64,000 nt of DNA, taken from positions 38,059-102,058 of the forward strand of contig NZ_JANUGW010000024.1 in NCBI RefSeq assembly GCF_024753285.1. The letters run 5' to 3'. The first letter of the stretch is position 1, and every line of letters begins with the position of its first letter. The position numbers and the translations under genes are program-made. The notes under the pieces were generated by a model. That model did not search any database and was not told the DNA's origin. It saw nothing but the letters and a program-made list of their open reading frames with translations. Positions 35,235-43,283 of this stretch are shown in pieces. Source of the stretch: Massilia pinisoli. GTDB lineage: Bacteria > Pseudomonadota > Gammaproteobacteria > Burkholderiales > Burkholderiaceae_D.

Positions 35235-36113
35235 ATGATGGAACTGGTGGTGGATGGCCGGCACGTGCTGGGCGAAGGCATCGTCTGGGACGACCGCGGC
35301 GGGTGCCTGTACTGGACCGACATAGAACGCAGCGAGCTGTGGTCGCACGCGCCCGCGACGGGCGCGCTGCAGCGCTGGCCGCTGCCCGAGCGCCTGTGCT
35401 CGATGGCCCTGACGACGGACGGCGGCCGCCTGCTGCTGGGCCTCGCGTCCGGCCTCGCGTTCTTCGACCTCGGGCGTGGCGACATCCAGCGCATCTGCGA
35501 CGTCGAAGCCGACGTGCCCACCACTCGCCTGAACGACGGCCGCACCGACCGCCAGGGCCGCTTCGTGTTCGGCATGTTCAACCAGGCCGAGGACCCGAAG
35601 TTGCCGATCGGCGGCTTCTACCGCCTGAACCACGACCTCACCTTGGAACGCCTGCCGCTGGGCGGCGTCGCCATCGCCAACAGCATCTGCTTCAGCCCGG
35701 ACGGCCGTACGATGTATTACGCCGACTCGGGCACGCGCGAGATCCGCTGCTGCGACTACGACCCCGAGACCGGCGCCATCGCCAACGTGCGGCAGTTCGC
35801 GCCGGCCGACGCCGCGCCCGGCGACCCGGACGGCTCGACGATCGACGCCGACGGTTGCCTGTGGAGCACGCGCTGGGGCGCCGGCCAGGTCGTGCGCTTC
35901 GCGCCGGACGGCACCGTCGACCGGGTGCTCACGTTGCCCGCGCCGCAGCCGACGTGTCCCGCGTTCGGCGGTCCCGGCCTGGATATTTTGTATGTTACTT
36001 CGGCAACAGTCGGGCTGCGCGCGGGCCAGCTGGCGGACGCCCCGAAGTCGGGTGGCGTGTTCGCACAACCCGTGAAAATCCGGGGTTTACCGGAGGTTCG
36101 CTTCGGCGGTTAG
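35235..36113 (+). CDS. SMP-30 family lactonase, probable L-arabinono-1,4-lactonase
   Basis: The 292-residue beta-propeller has SMP-30/gluconolactonase signatures: LGEGIVWDDRGGCLYWTDI with the metal-binding glutamate, RLNDGRTDRQGRFVFGM, ANSICFSPDGRTMYYADS and DPDGSTIDADGCLW with a metal-binding aspartate. It hydrolyses sugar lactones to acids. Between galM and the arabonate dehydratase, the likely substrate is the lactone made by L-arabinose dehydrogenase. AAGGAG lies ahead of the start. Specificity is inferred from context. Confidence 0.85.
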   Translation: MMELVVDGRHVLGEGIVWDDRGGCLYWTDIERSELWSHAPATGALQRWPLPERLCSMALTTDGGRLLLGLASGLAFFDLGRGDIQRICDVEADVPTTRLNDGRTDRQGRFVFGMFNQAEDPKLPIGGFYRLNHDLTLERLPLGGVAIANSICFSPDGRTMYYADSGTREIRCCDYDPETGAIANVRQFAPADAAPGDPDGSTIDADGCLWSTRWGAGQVVRFAPDGTVDRVLTLPAPQPTCPAFGGPGLDILYVTSATVGLRAGQLADAPKSGGVFAQPVKIRGLPEVRFGG

Positions 36114-36132
36114 GGATGGTTGCGATAACATC

Positions 36133-36199
36133 GATGCCGATATCGATATCGATTGCTGTTAAAAATTGATTGGAAAGTTATCTGATCGGCCTTTAGACT
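36133..36199 (+). promoter_or_regulatory. Regulon promoter C (arabinose-type site) for the dehydratase operon
   Basis: GATGCCGATATCGATAT (36133-36149) matches the 17-bp box. After 16 bp comes AAAAATTGATTGGAAAG (TTGATT at 36166-36171), then 22 bp to TAGACT (36194-36199). The ATG is 68 bp downstream. The site is close in design to A and B with two substitutions in the TTGATTGGAT neighbourhood. Confidence 0.7.
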
Positions 36200-36267
36200 T
36201 TCTCCATCGCTGAGCTGGACGACGCGCACATCGCTCAGAACTACAAAAACGACGGAGGAAGGAACCC

Positions 36268-38010
36268 ATGTCCGAGACAAAGAAGAAGCCCACCCTGCGT
36301 TCCGCAGCGTGGTTCGGTACCCAGGACAAGAACGGCTTCATGTATCGGAGCTGGATGAAGAACCAGGGTATCCCCGATCACGAATTCCAGGGCAAGCCGA
36401 TCATCGGTATCTGCAACACCTGGTCCGAACTCACGCCCTGTAACGCGCATTTCCGCAAGCTGGCCGAGCACGTCAAGCGCGGCATCCTGGAGGCGGGCGG
36501 CTTCCCCGTCGAATTCCCCGTGTTCTCGAACGGCGAGTCGAACCTGCGTCCGACCGCCATGCTGACCCGTAACCTGGCCAGCATGGACGTCGAAGAATCC
36601 ATCCGCGGCAATCCGATGGACGGCGTCGTGCTGCTCGTCGGCTGCGACAAGACGACGCCCGCGCTGCTGATGGGTGCGGCCAGCGTCGACATTCCGGCCA
36701 TCGTCGTGACGGGCGGCCCGATGCTGAACGGTAAGCTGAACGGCAAGGACATCGGTTCCGGTACCGCCGTCTGGCAGCTGCACGAACAGGCCAAGGGCGG
36801 CCAGATCTCGATGCACGACTTCCTCGCCGCCGAAGCCGGCCACTCGCGCTCGGCCGGTACCTGCAACACGATGGGTACGGCATCGACAATGGCCTGCATG
36901 GCGGAATCGCTGGGCGTCTCGCTGCCGCACAACGCCGCGATCCCCGCCGTCGACGCGCGCCGCTACGTGCTGGCCCACATGTCCGGCATCCGCATCGTCG
37001 AGATGGTCAACGAAGACCTCAAGCTGTCGAAGATCCTCAAGCGCGAGAACTTCGAGAACGCGATCCGCACGAACGCCGCGATCGGCGGTTCCACGAACGC
37101 CGTGATCCACCTGAAGGCCATCGCCGGCCGCATGGGCGTGCCGCTGGAGCTGGAAGACTGGACCGCGATCGGCAAGGGCACCCCGACCATCGTCGACCTG
37201 CTGCCGTCCGGCCGCTACCTGATGGAAGAGTTTTACTACGCCGGCGGCCTGCCGGGCGTGCTGCGCCGCCTGGGCGAAGCGAACCTGCTGCCGCACAAGG
37301 ACGCGCTGACCGTCAACGGCAAGACGATCTGGGAAAACGTGCAGGACGCCCCGATCTACAACGATGAAGTGATCCGCAAGATCGACAACCCGCTGATCGA
37401 CGACGGCGGCATCTGCATCCTGCGCGGCAACCTGGCGCCGCGCGGCGCCGTGCTGAAACCGTCGGCTGCGTCGCCGCACCTGATGAAGCACCGCGGCAAG
37501 GCCGTCGTGTTCGAGGACTTCGATCACTACAAGGAGCGCATCGTCGATCCGGACCTGGACGTCGATGAGAACTCGGTCCTCGTGATGAAGAACTGCGGCC
37601 CGAAAGGCTACCCGGGCATGGCCGAAGTGGGCAATATGGGCCTGCCGCCGAAGCTGCTGGCGAAGGGCATCACCGACATGGTCCGCATCTCGGACGCGCG
37701 CATGAGCGGCACCGCGTACGGCACCGTCGTGCTGCACGTGGCGCCCGAAGCGATGGCCGGCGGCCCGCTGGGCATCGTCAAGGACGGCGACTTCATCGAA
37801 CTCGATTGCAAGAACGGCCGCCTGCACCTGGACGTGCCGGACGCAGAGATCCAGGCCCGCCTGGCGGACCGCGCCGAGAACCAGAAGGAAGCGCCACGCA
37901 CCGGTTACGCGGGCCTGTACCTGGATCACGTGCTGCAGGCGGACGAGGGTTGCGATTTCGACTTCCTCGTCGGTTGCCGCGGTTCGGCCGTGCCCAAGCA
38001 TTCTCACTAA
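36268..38010 (+). CDS. IlvD/Edd family dehydratase, probable L-arabonate dehydratase
   Basis: The 580-residue protein has the three iron-sulphur cysteines of the sugar-acid dehydratase branch: C58 in SELTPC, C126 in VGCDKTTPA and C199 in AGTCNTMG. These sit at positions essentially equal to those of the characterised rhizobial L-arabinonate dehydratase ([2Fe-2S] type). It removes water from L-arabonate to give 2-dehydro-3-deoxy-L-arabonate. The start has ACGGAGGAAGG ahead of it. The next gene, after a REP pair, is the AraD1-type enzyme. Confidence 0.92.
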   Translation: MSETKKKPTLRSAAWFGTQDKNGFMYRSWMKNQGIPDHEFQGKPIIGICNTWSELTPCNAHFRKLAEHVKRGILEAGGFPVEFPVFSNGESNLRPTAMLTRNLASMDVEESIRGNPMDGVVLLVGCDKTTPALLMGAASVDIPAIVVTGGPMLNGKLNGKDIGSGTAVWQLHEQAKGGQISMHDFLAAEAGHSRSAGTCNTMGTASTMACMAESLGVSLPHNAAIPAVDARRYVLAHMSGIRIVEMVNEDLKLSKILKRENFENAIRTNAAIGGSTNAVIHLKAIAGRMGVPLELEDWTAIGKGTPTIVDLLPSGRYLMEEFYYAGGLPGVLRRLGEANLLPHKDALTVNGKTIWENVQDAPIYNDEVIRKIDNPLIDDGGICILRGNLAPRGAVLKPSAASPHLMKHRGKAVVFEDFDHYKERIVDPDLDVDENSVLVMKNCGPKGYPGMAEVGNMGLPPKLLAKGITDMVRISDARMSGTAYGTVVLHVAPEAMAGGPLGIVKDGDFIELDCKNGRLHLDVPDAEIQARLADRAENQKEAPRTGYAGLYLDHVLQADEGCDFDFLVGCRGSAVPKHSH

Positions 38011-38020
38011 TCTGATGGAC

Positions 38021-38090
38021 GTTGGACGCGTGGACAGCGGAGCTGTCCACCCTACGTAGGGTGGACGGGTTTCCCGTCCACGCGTCCAAC
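38021..38090. repeat. REP pair, copy 2, inside the arabinose operon
   Basis: Two 35-base units are joined tail to tail: GTTGGACGCGTGGACAG...CTGTCCACCCTAC (38021-38055) and GTAGGGTGGACGGG...CCCGTCCACGCGTCCAAC (38056-38090). Each is a hairpin ended by GTAG on one side and GCGTCCAAC on the other. The order is opposite to copies 1 and 3. It fills the gap between the dehydratase stop (38010) and the AraD1 start (38118). Confidence 0.88.
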
Positions 38091-38117
38091 TCACATGTGA
38101 ACGAACGGACAATCACT

Positions 38118-39110
38118 ATGCTGCTCATCCAATACAAAACCGCCGCCGGCGACCGCCGCGTCGGCATCCTGAACGGCGACACCGTCACCGCCATCACGGG
38201 CTACGCCACCACCTTGGAACTGGCCAACGCCGCCATCGCGCAAGGCAAGGGTCTCGCCGCGCTGGCCGATGCCGCCGCCAACGGCGACAAAGAATCCTAC
38301 GAAGCGATCGCGCAAGCAGGCCGCGTCCTGCCCCCGATCGACCACCCGGACGCCGCACATACCTATGTCACGGGCACGGGCCTCACGCACCTGGGCAGCG
38401 CCGACACGCGCGACGCCATGCACAAGAAGATCGGCGGCGACGTCGAGACCCTGTCGGACTCCATGAAGATGTTCCGCATGGGCGTCGAAGGCGGCAAGCC
38501 GGAAGCGGGCAAGGCCGGCGTGCAGCCGGAATGGTTTTATAAAGGCGACGGCTCGATCGTGCGCGCCGGCGGCCAGGACATGGAGATGCCGGACTTCTCG
38601 CTGGACGGCGGCGAGGAACCGGAGATCGCCGGCCTGTACGTGATCGGCGCCGACGGCCAGCCGTACCGCGTCGGTTTCGCGCTCGGCAACGAGTTCTCCG
38701 ACCACGTCACGGAACGCCAGAACTACCTGTACCTCGCCCACTCGAAGCTGCGCAACTGCGGCGTCGGCCCGGCGCTGCTCGTCGGCGAACTGCCGGCCCA
38801 CGTGCAGGGCGTCTCGCGCATCCGCGCGGCGGATGGTTCCGTGCGTTGGGAGAAGGCGTTCGTGTCCGGCGAACAGAACATGTCGCACACCATCGGCAAC
38901 CTGGAATACCACCACTTCAAATACGGCTTGTTCAACCGCCCGGGCGACGTGCACATCCACTTCTTCGGCACCGCCACCCTGAGCTTCGCCGACAACATCA
39001 GCGTGCAGGCCGGGGAGACGTTCGAAGTCGAGTCGCCGCAATTCGGCCCCGCCCTGCGCAACAAGCTGGCTGTCCATCCTACTCAATTCGCGAAAGTGAA
39101 GACCTTATGA
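38118..39110 (+). CDS. FAH-fold AraD1/GguC-type enzyme, probable 2-dehydro-3-deoxy-L-arabonate dehydratase
   Basis: The 330-residue protein has a fumarylacetoacetate-hydrolase fold. HLGSADTRDAMH is the start of the catalytic core, and the metal-binding acidic residues are in DGGEEPEIAGLYVI. FALGNEFSDHVTE and GDVHIHFFGTATLSF follow. It matches the GguC/AraD1 group rather than the DHDPS-like AraD. The predicted reaction is loss of water from 2-dehydro-3-deoxy-L-arabonate to give 2-oxoglutarate semialdehyde. The ATG at 38118 is the family start; an upstream extension would read through the REP pair. The stop overlaps the aldehyde dehydrogenase start (ATGA). Confidence 0.82.
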   Translation: MLLIQYKTAAGDRRVGILNGDTVTAITGYATTLELANAAIAQGKGLAALADAAANGDKESYEAIAQAGRVLPPIDHPDAAHTYVTGTGLTHLGSADTRDAMHKKIGGDVETLSDSMKMFRMGVEGGKPEAGKAGVQPEWFYKGDGSIVRAGGQDMEMPDFSLDGGEEPEIAGLYVIGADGQPYRVGFALGNEFSDHVTERQNYLYLAHSKLRNCGVGPALLVGELPAHVQGVSRIRAADGSVRWEKAFVSGEQNMSHTIGNLEYHHFKYGLFNRPGDVHIHFFGTATLSFADNISVQAGETFEVESPQFGPALRNKLAVHPTQFAKVKTL

Positions 39111-40687
39111 CCATTGCACAAATTACCGGCGAAGCCCTCATCGGCGGCGTCGCCCAGCGCGGCGCCGGCAACTCGTTCAAGGCGTGGAACCCCGCCAAGC
39201 GCGAGCACATGGAACCCGCGTTCCACATGGTCGACGTGAACCAGATCGACCAGGCGTGCAGCCTGGCCGGCAAGGCGTTCGACGTCTTCCGCAACACGAC
39301 CGATGAAGAGCGCGCCGTGTTCCTCGACACCGTCGCCGAGCAGATCATGGCCCTGGGCGATGCGCTCGTCGAGCGCGCGATGGCGGAAACCGGCCTGCCG
39401 CGCGGCCGCATCGAGGGCGAGCGTGGCCGCACGTGCAACCAGCTGAAACTGTTCGGCAGCCTGCTGCGCGAAGGGTCGTGGCAGGATCCGCGCATCGATC
39501 CGGCCCTGCCGCAGCGCACGCCGCCGCGTCCGGACCTGCGCAGCCGCCTGATCGGCGTGGGCCCCGTCGCCGTGTTCGCCGCATCGAACTTCCCGCTCGC
39601 GTTCTCCGTCGCCGGCGGCGACACCGCGTCCGCGTTCGCGGCCGGCTGCCCCGTCGTGCTGAAGGCCCACTCGGCCCACCCGGGCACGTCGGAACTGGTG
39701 GCGCGCGCCATCGTGAAAGCCGTCGAACTGTGCGGCCTGCCGGCCGGCACGTTCGCACTGCTGACCGGCACGGGCAACGGCATCGGCCAGGCGCTCGTCG
39801 CGCATCCGGCCATCCAGGCCGTCGGCTTCACCGGTTCGCGTTCGGGCGGCACCGCGCTGATGGCCGTCGCCGCCGGCCGCCAGCAGCCGATCCCGGTCTA
39901 CGCCGAGATGAGCAGCATTAACCCGGTGTTCCTGCTGCCGCAGGCGCTGGAACAGCACGCCGAGCGCATCGGCCGCGAATTCGCCGCGTCGCTGACGTTG
40001 GGTGTCGGCCAGTTCTGCACCAACCCCGGCCTCGTGCTGGCGATCGACGGTCCGGGCCTGTCCACGTTCTGCGCTGCCGCGACGGCCGCGCTGAACGACA
40101 CGCAGCCTGCGACGATGCTGTCGGCCGGTATCGCATCGAGCTTCCGCCGCGGCGTCGCCGCGCTGGGCAGCAACGAAGCCGTGACCACGCTGCTGCGCCT
40201 CGACCATGAAGACAACCAGGGCCACGCCGCGCTGTTCCGCGTGGAAGCCGCCGACTTCCTGTCCCGCAAGGAGCTGCATGAAGAAGTGTTCGGCCCGGCC
40301 TCGCTGCTGGTCGTGTGCAAGGACGTCGAGCAGATGCGCGCCATCGTCGAGCACCTGGAAGGCCAGCTGACGGCCGCCATCCACCTGGAAGAAGGCGACA
40401 TCGCGGCGGCGCAGGTCCTGATGCCGACGCTGGAGCGCAAGGTCGGCCGCATCCTGGCCAACGGCTTCGGCACCGGCGTGGAAGTGGCGCACGCGATGGT
40501 GCACGGCGGTCCGTTCCCGGCGACGGCCGACGGCCGCAGCACGTCGGTGGGCACGGGCGCGATCTTCCGCTTCCTGCGCCCGGTGGCGTACCAGAACCTG
40601 CCGCAGGCGCTGCTGCCGGCCGTGCTGCGCGACGAGAACCCGCGCGGCATCTGGCGCCGTCGCGACGGTGCGCTGGGCAAGGACTGA
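39107..40687 (+). CDS. 2-oxoglutarate semialdehyde (2,5-dioxovalerate) dehydrogenase
   Basis: The 526-residue aldehyde dehydrogenase has the nucleophile cysteine in GQFCTNPG and the general base glutamate in AEMSSINPVF. It also has the GFTGSRSGG cofactor loop. Length and motifs match the long NAD(P)-dependent 2-oxoglutarate semialdehyde dehydrogenases used with pentonate and glucarate pathways. It produces 2-oxoglutarate, the end of the arabinose route. It is coupled to the AraD1 gene by an ATGA overlap. Confidence 0.92.
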   Translation: MTIAQITGEALIGGVAQRGAGNSFKAWNPAKREHMEPAFHMVDVNQIDQACSLAGKAFDVFRNTTDEERAVFLDTVAEQIMALGDALVERAMAETGLPRGRIEGERGRTCNQLKLFGSLLREGSWQDPRIDPALPQRTPPRPDLRSRLIGVGPVAVFAASNFPLAFSVAGGDTASAFAAGCPVVLKAHSAHPGTSELVARAIVKAVELCGLPAGTFALLTGTGNGIGQALVAHPAIQAVGFTGSRSGGTALMAVAAGRQQPIPVYAEMSSINPVFLLPQALEQHAERIGREFAASLTLGVGQFCTNPGLVLAIDGPGLSTFCAAATAALNDTQPATMLSAGIASSFRRGVAALGSNEAVTTLLRLDHEDNQGHAALFRVEAADFLSRKELHEEVFGPASLLVVCKDVEQMRAIVEHLEGQLTAAIHLEEGDIAAAQVLMPTLERKVGRILANGFGTGVEVAHAMVHGGPFPATADGRSTSVGTGAIFRFLRPVAYQNLPQALLPAVLRDENPRGIWRRRDGALGKD

Positions 40688-40720
40688 CAGCCTGTCGCGG
40701 TAGCCGGTACGCAAACGTTC

Positions 40721-40741
40721 GGTGGGCACGGGGTGCCCACC
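40721..40741. repeat. REP-variant hairpin
   Basis: GGTGGGCAC / GTGCCCACC form a perfect 9-bp stem with a 3-base loop, followed by AGACGC, a foot related to the ACGCG of the REP units. It lies in the 116-bp gap between the aldehyde dehydrogenase and the SDR gene. No T-run follows. Confidence 0.5.
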
Positions 40742-40815
40742 AGACGCAAAAGTAAGACCCGGCGCCCGGCTTTTCGTGGCGCCGCTTAGAATAAGATTAT
40801 CGGATGGAGACGACG

Positions 40816-41583
40816 ATGGGTACTTTAGCCAAGTACGGCAGCCTTGAAGGCAAGCGGGTGTTCGTGACGGGTGGCGGCAGCGGGATCGGCGAAGCGATCG
40901 TCGAGGCGCTGGTGGAGCAGGGCGCGCTGGTGGGCTTTGTCGATATCATGCGCGACGCGAGCGAAGCCCTCGTCGCGCGGCTCGCTGCCGCAGGTCACAC
41001 GGCACCGATGTACCGCTACTGCGACATCACCGACATCGCGAGCCTGCAGGCCGTGATGGTCGAGATGGCCGCCAAGCTGGGCGACTTCGACGTCGTCGTC
41101 AACAACGCCGCCAACGACCAGCGCCACCAGATCGGCGACGTCTCGGTCGAGTACTGGGACGAGCGCATCGCCATCAACCAGCGCCCGATGTTCTTCACCG
41201 TGCAGGCCGCGCTGGAAGGCATGAAGCGGCGCGGCGGCGGCTCCGTCATCAATTTCAGCTCGATGTCGTGGCATGCCAAGAACCCGAACTACCCGATCTA
41301 CGCGACCACAAAGGCGTCCGTCATCGGCCTCACGCGCTGCCTCGCGCGCGACCTCGGTAAATTCAACATCCGCGTCAACACCGTGACGCCGGGCTGGGTG
41401 ATGACCCAGCGCCAGATCGACCTGTGGCTGGACGAGGCGGGCGAGGCCGAGATCGCGCGCTCGCAATGCCTGCCGGGCAAGCTCATGCCCGAGGATATCG
41501 CCGCGATGGTGCTGTTCCTGTCCGCCGACGACAGCAAGATGTGCACGGGCCAGGAATTCATCGTCGACGCCGGCTGGGTGTGA
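40816..41583 (+). CDS. SDR, probable L-arabinose (pentose) 1-dehydrogenase
   Basis: The 255-residue classical SDR has TGGGSGIG, VVNNAANDQRH, a serine in INFSSMSW and the YATTK catalytic pair. Its overall pattern is very close to D-xylose/L-arabinose 1-dehydrogenases of the Caulobacter XylB type (FLSADDSKMCTGQEFIVDAGW). It would oxidise the pentose to its lactone. I chose the ATG at 40816 because GGAGA lies five bases upstream; the ATG at 40804 contains that ribosome site. Sugar specificity is inferred from the pathway genes around it. Confidence 0.87.
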   Translation: MGTLAKYGSLEGKRVFVTGGGSGIGEAIVEALVEQGALVGFVDIMRDASEALVARLAAAGHTAPMYRYCDITDIASLQAVMVEMAAKLGDFDVVVNNAANDQRHQIGDVSVEYWDERIAINQRPMFFTVQAALEGMKRRGGGSVINFSSMSWHAKNPNYPIYATTKASVIGLTRCLARDLGKFNIRVNTVTPGWVMTQRQIDLWLDEAGEAEIARSQCLPGKLMPEDIAAMVLFLSADDSKMCTGQEFIVDAGWV

Positions 41584-41604
41584 CGGGACATTCCTCGCGC
41601 CGTT

Positions 41605-41638
41605 GATGGCGCCGCAACGCCGGCGCCATCGTCGTTTT
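41605..41638 (+). terminator. Rho-independent terminator after the SDR gene
   Basis: GATGGCGCC and GGCGCCATC make a 9-bp stem with an 8-base loop and are followed by GTCGTTTT. It separates the catabolic operon from the secreted glycosidase operon that starts at 41728. Confidence 0.7.
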
Positions 41639-41727
41639 ACCAGCACGACCAGACTACGAGGGAGCGCGGCGGCGTCGTCGCGCCCCGCACCGCCAACACT
41701 CACCGACCAAATAACAAGGGAGACATC

Positions 41728-43281
41728 ATGAAGCCATTCCAACCCACCGTCCTCGCCCTCGGCCTCGCCGCGGCGTTCTGCGCCAACGCCGCGTTCGCGC
41801 AGGTGAACGTCACCGTCGACACGACGAAGCCGGGTGCGACGATCGACAAGGACGTCTACGGCCAGTTCGCCGAACACCTCGGCACCGGCATCTACGGCGG
41901 CCTGTGGGTCGGTCCGGATTCGAAGATCCCGAATACGCGCGGCTGGCGCAACGACGTCGTCGGCGCGCTGAAGGCCATGCACGTGCCGCTCGTGCGCTGG
42001 CCGGGCGGCTGCTTCGCCGACGAATACCACTGGCGCGAAGGCATCGGCCCGCGCAGCAAGCGTCCGGTGAAGGTCAACACGAACTGGGGCGGCGTGCCGG
42101 AATCGAACGCCGTGGGCACGCACGAATTCTTCGACCTCGTCGAACAGCTGGGCGCCGACGCCTACGTCAACGGCAACCTGGGCACCGGCACCGCGCAGGA
42201 AGCGGCGGAGTGGATCGAATACATGACGTCGGAAGGCAAGTCGACGCTGGCCGAGCAGCGCGCGAAGAACGGCCACCCGGCGCCGTTCAAGGTCGCGTAT
42301 TTCGCGGTCGGTAACGAGTCGTGGGGCTGCGGCGGCAACATGCGGCCCGAGTACTACGCCGACCTGTACCGCCAGTGGAACACGTTCCTGAAGGCGCCGC
42401 ACAATCTGCGTCCGAAGATGATCGCCAGCGGCGGCACCGGTGACGACACCGCCTGGACCGACGTGCTGTCGCGCGACCTGAAGGGCCGCACGGACGGCAT
42501 CAGCTTCCACTACTACACGCTGCCGACGGGGAACTGGGAGAAGAAGGGCGCCGCGACGGGCTTCCCGGAATCGGAATGGTTCTCGACGATGAGCCAGACG
42601 CTGCGCATGGAAGACTTCGTCCGCAAGAACGTCGCCATCCTCGACAAGAACGACCCGGAGAAGAAGATCGGCTTCGACGTGGACGAGTGGGGCACCTGGT
42701 ACGACGTGGAGAAGGGCACGAACCCGGGCTTCCTGTTCCAGCGTAATACGATCCGCGACGCCGTCGTGGCGGCCCTGAACTTCAACATCTTCCATGCCCA
42801 CGCCGACCGCGTGCGCATGACGAACATCGCGCAGATGGTCAACGTGCTGCAGGCGATGATCATCACCGACAACGACAAGATGCTGCTGACGCCGACGTAC
42901 TACGCCTTCAAGATGTACGTGCCGTTCCAGGGCGCGACGTCGCTGCCGGTCGCGCTGTCGAACAACACGACCTACGCCGAGAACGGCCAGGGCGTACCGG
43001 GCATCAGCGCATCGGCCGCCAAGGGCAAGGACGGCAAGACCTACGTGGCCCTCGTCAACACGAACCCGCACGACGCCACCGACGTCGTGCTGAACGTCGC
43101 CGGCCAGAACGTCGGCGCCGTGCGCGGCCAGCTGTTGACGGCCGACGCGATGGACGCTCACAACACGTTCGAGCACAAGGACGCCGTCAAGCCCGTGCCG
43201 TTCAGCGCCAACGCGAACGGCGGCAAGCTGACGATCAAGGTGCCGGCCAAGTCGGTGCTCGTCGTCGCCGTCGAGGGCTGA
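41728..43281 (+). CDS. Secreted GH51 alpha-L-arabinofuranosidase
   Basis: The 517-residue protein has a Sec signal peptide (cleavage near AFA-Q25) and the GH51 core. The acid/base is E197 in VGNESWGCGG and the nucleophile is E320 in VDEWGTWYD. A C-terminal beta-sandwich closes the chain. It removes arabinofuranosyl side groups from arabinan or arabinoxylan outside the cytoplasm. It is the first gene of a tight run with two GH43 and a GH127; AAGGGAGA precedes the ATG. Confidence 0.93.
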   Translation: MKPFQPTVLALGLAAAFCANAAFAQVNVTVDTTKPGATIDKDVYGQFAEHLGTGIYGGLWVGPDSKIPNTRGWRNDVVGALKAMHVPLVRWPGGCFADEYHWREGIGPRSKRPVKVNTNWGGVPESNAVGTHEFFDLVEQLGADAYVNGNLGTGTAQEAAEWIEYMTSEGKSTLAEQRAKNGHPAPFKVAYFAVGNESWGCGGNMRPEYYADLYRQWNTFLKAPHNLRPKMIASGGTGDDTAWTDVLSRDLKGRTDGISFHYYTLPTGNWEKKGAATGFPESEWFSTMSQTLRMEDFVRKNVAILDKNDPEKKIGFDVDEWGTWYDVEKGTNPGFLFQRNTIRDAVVAALNFNIFHAHADRVRMTNIAQMVNVLQAMIITDNDKMLLTPTYYAFKMYVPFQGATSLPVALSNNTTYAENGQGVPGISASAAKGKDGKTYVALVNTNPHDATDVVLNVAGQNVGAVRGQLLTADAMDAHNTFEHKDAVKPVPFSANANGGKLTIKVPAKSVLVVAVEG

Positions 43282-43283
43282 TC

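Noticed and set aside
38022..38117. Upstream extension of the AraD1 gene through the REP pair
   Set aside because: The extra 32 codons translate the repeat itself; the family starts at the ATG at 38118.
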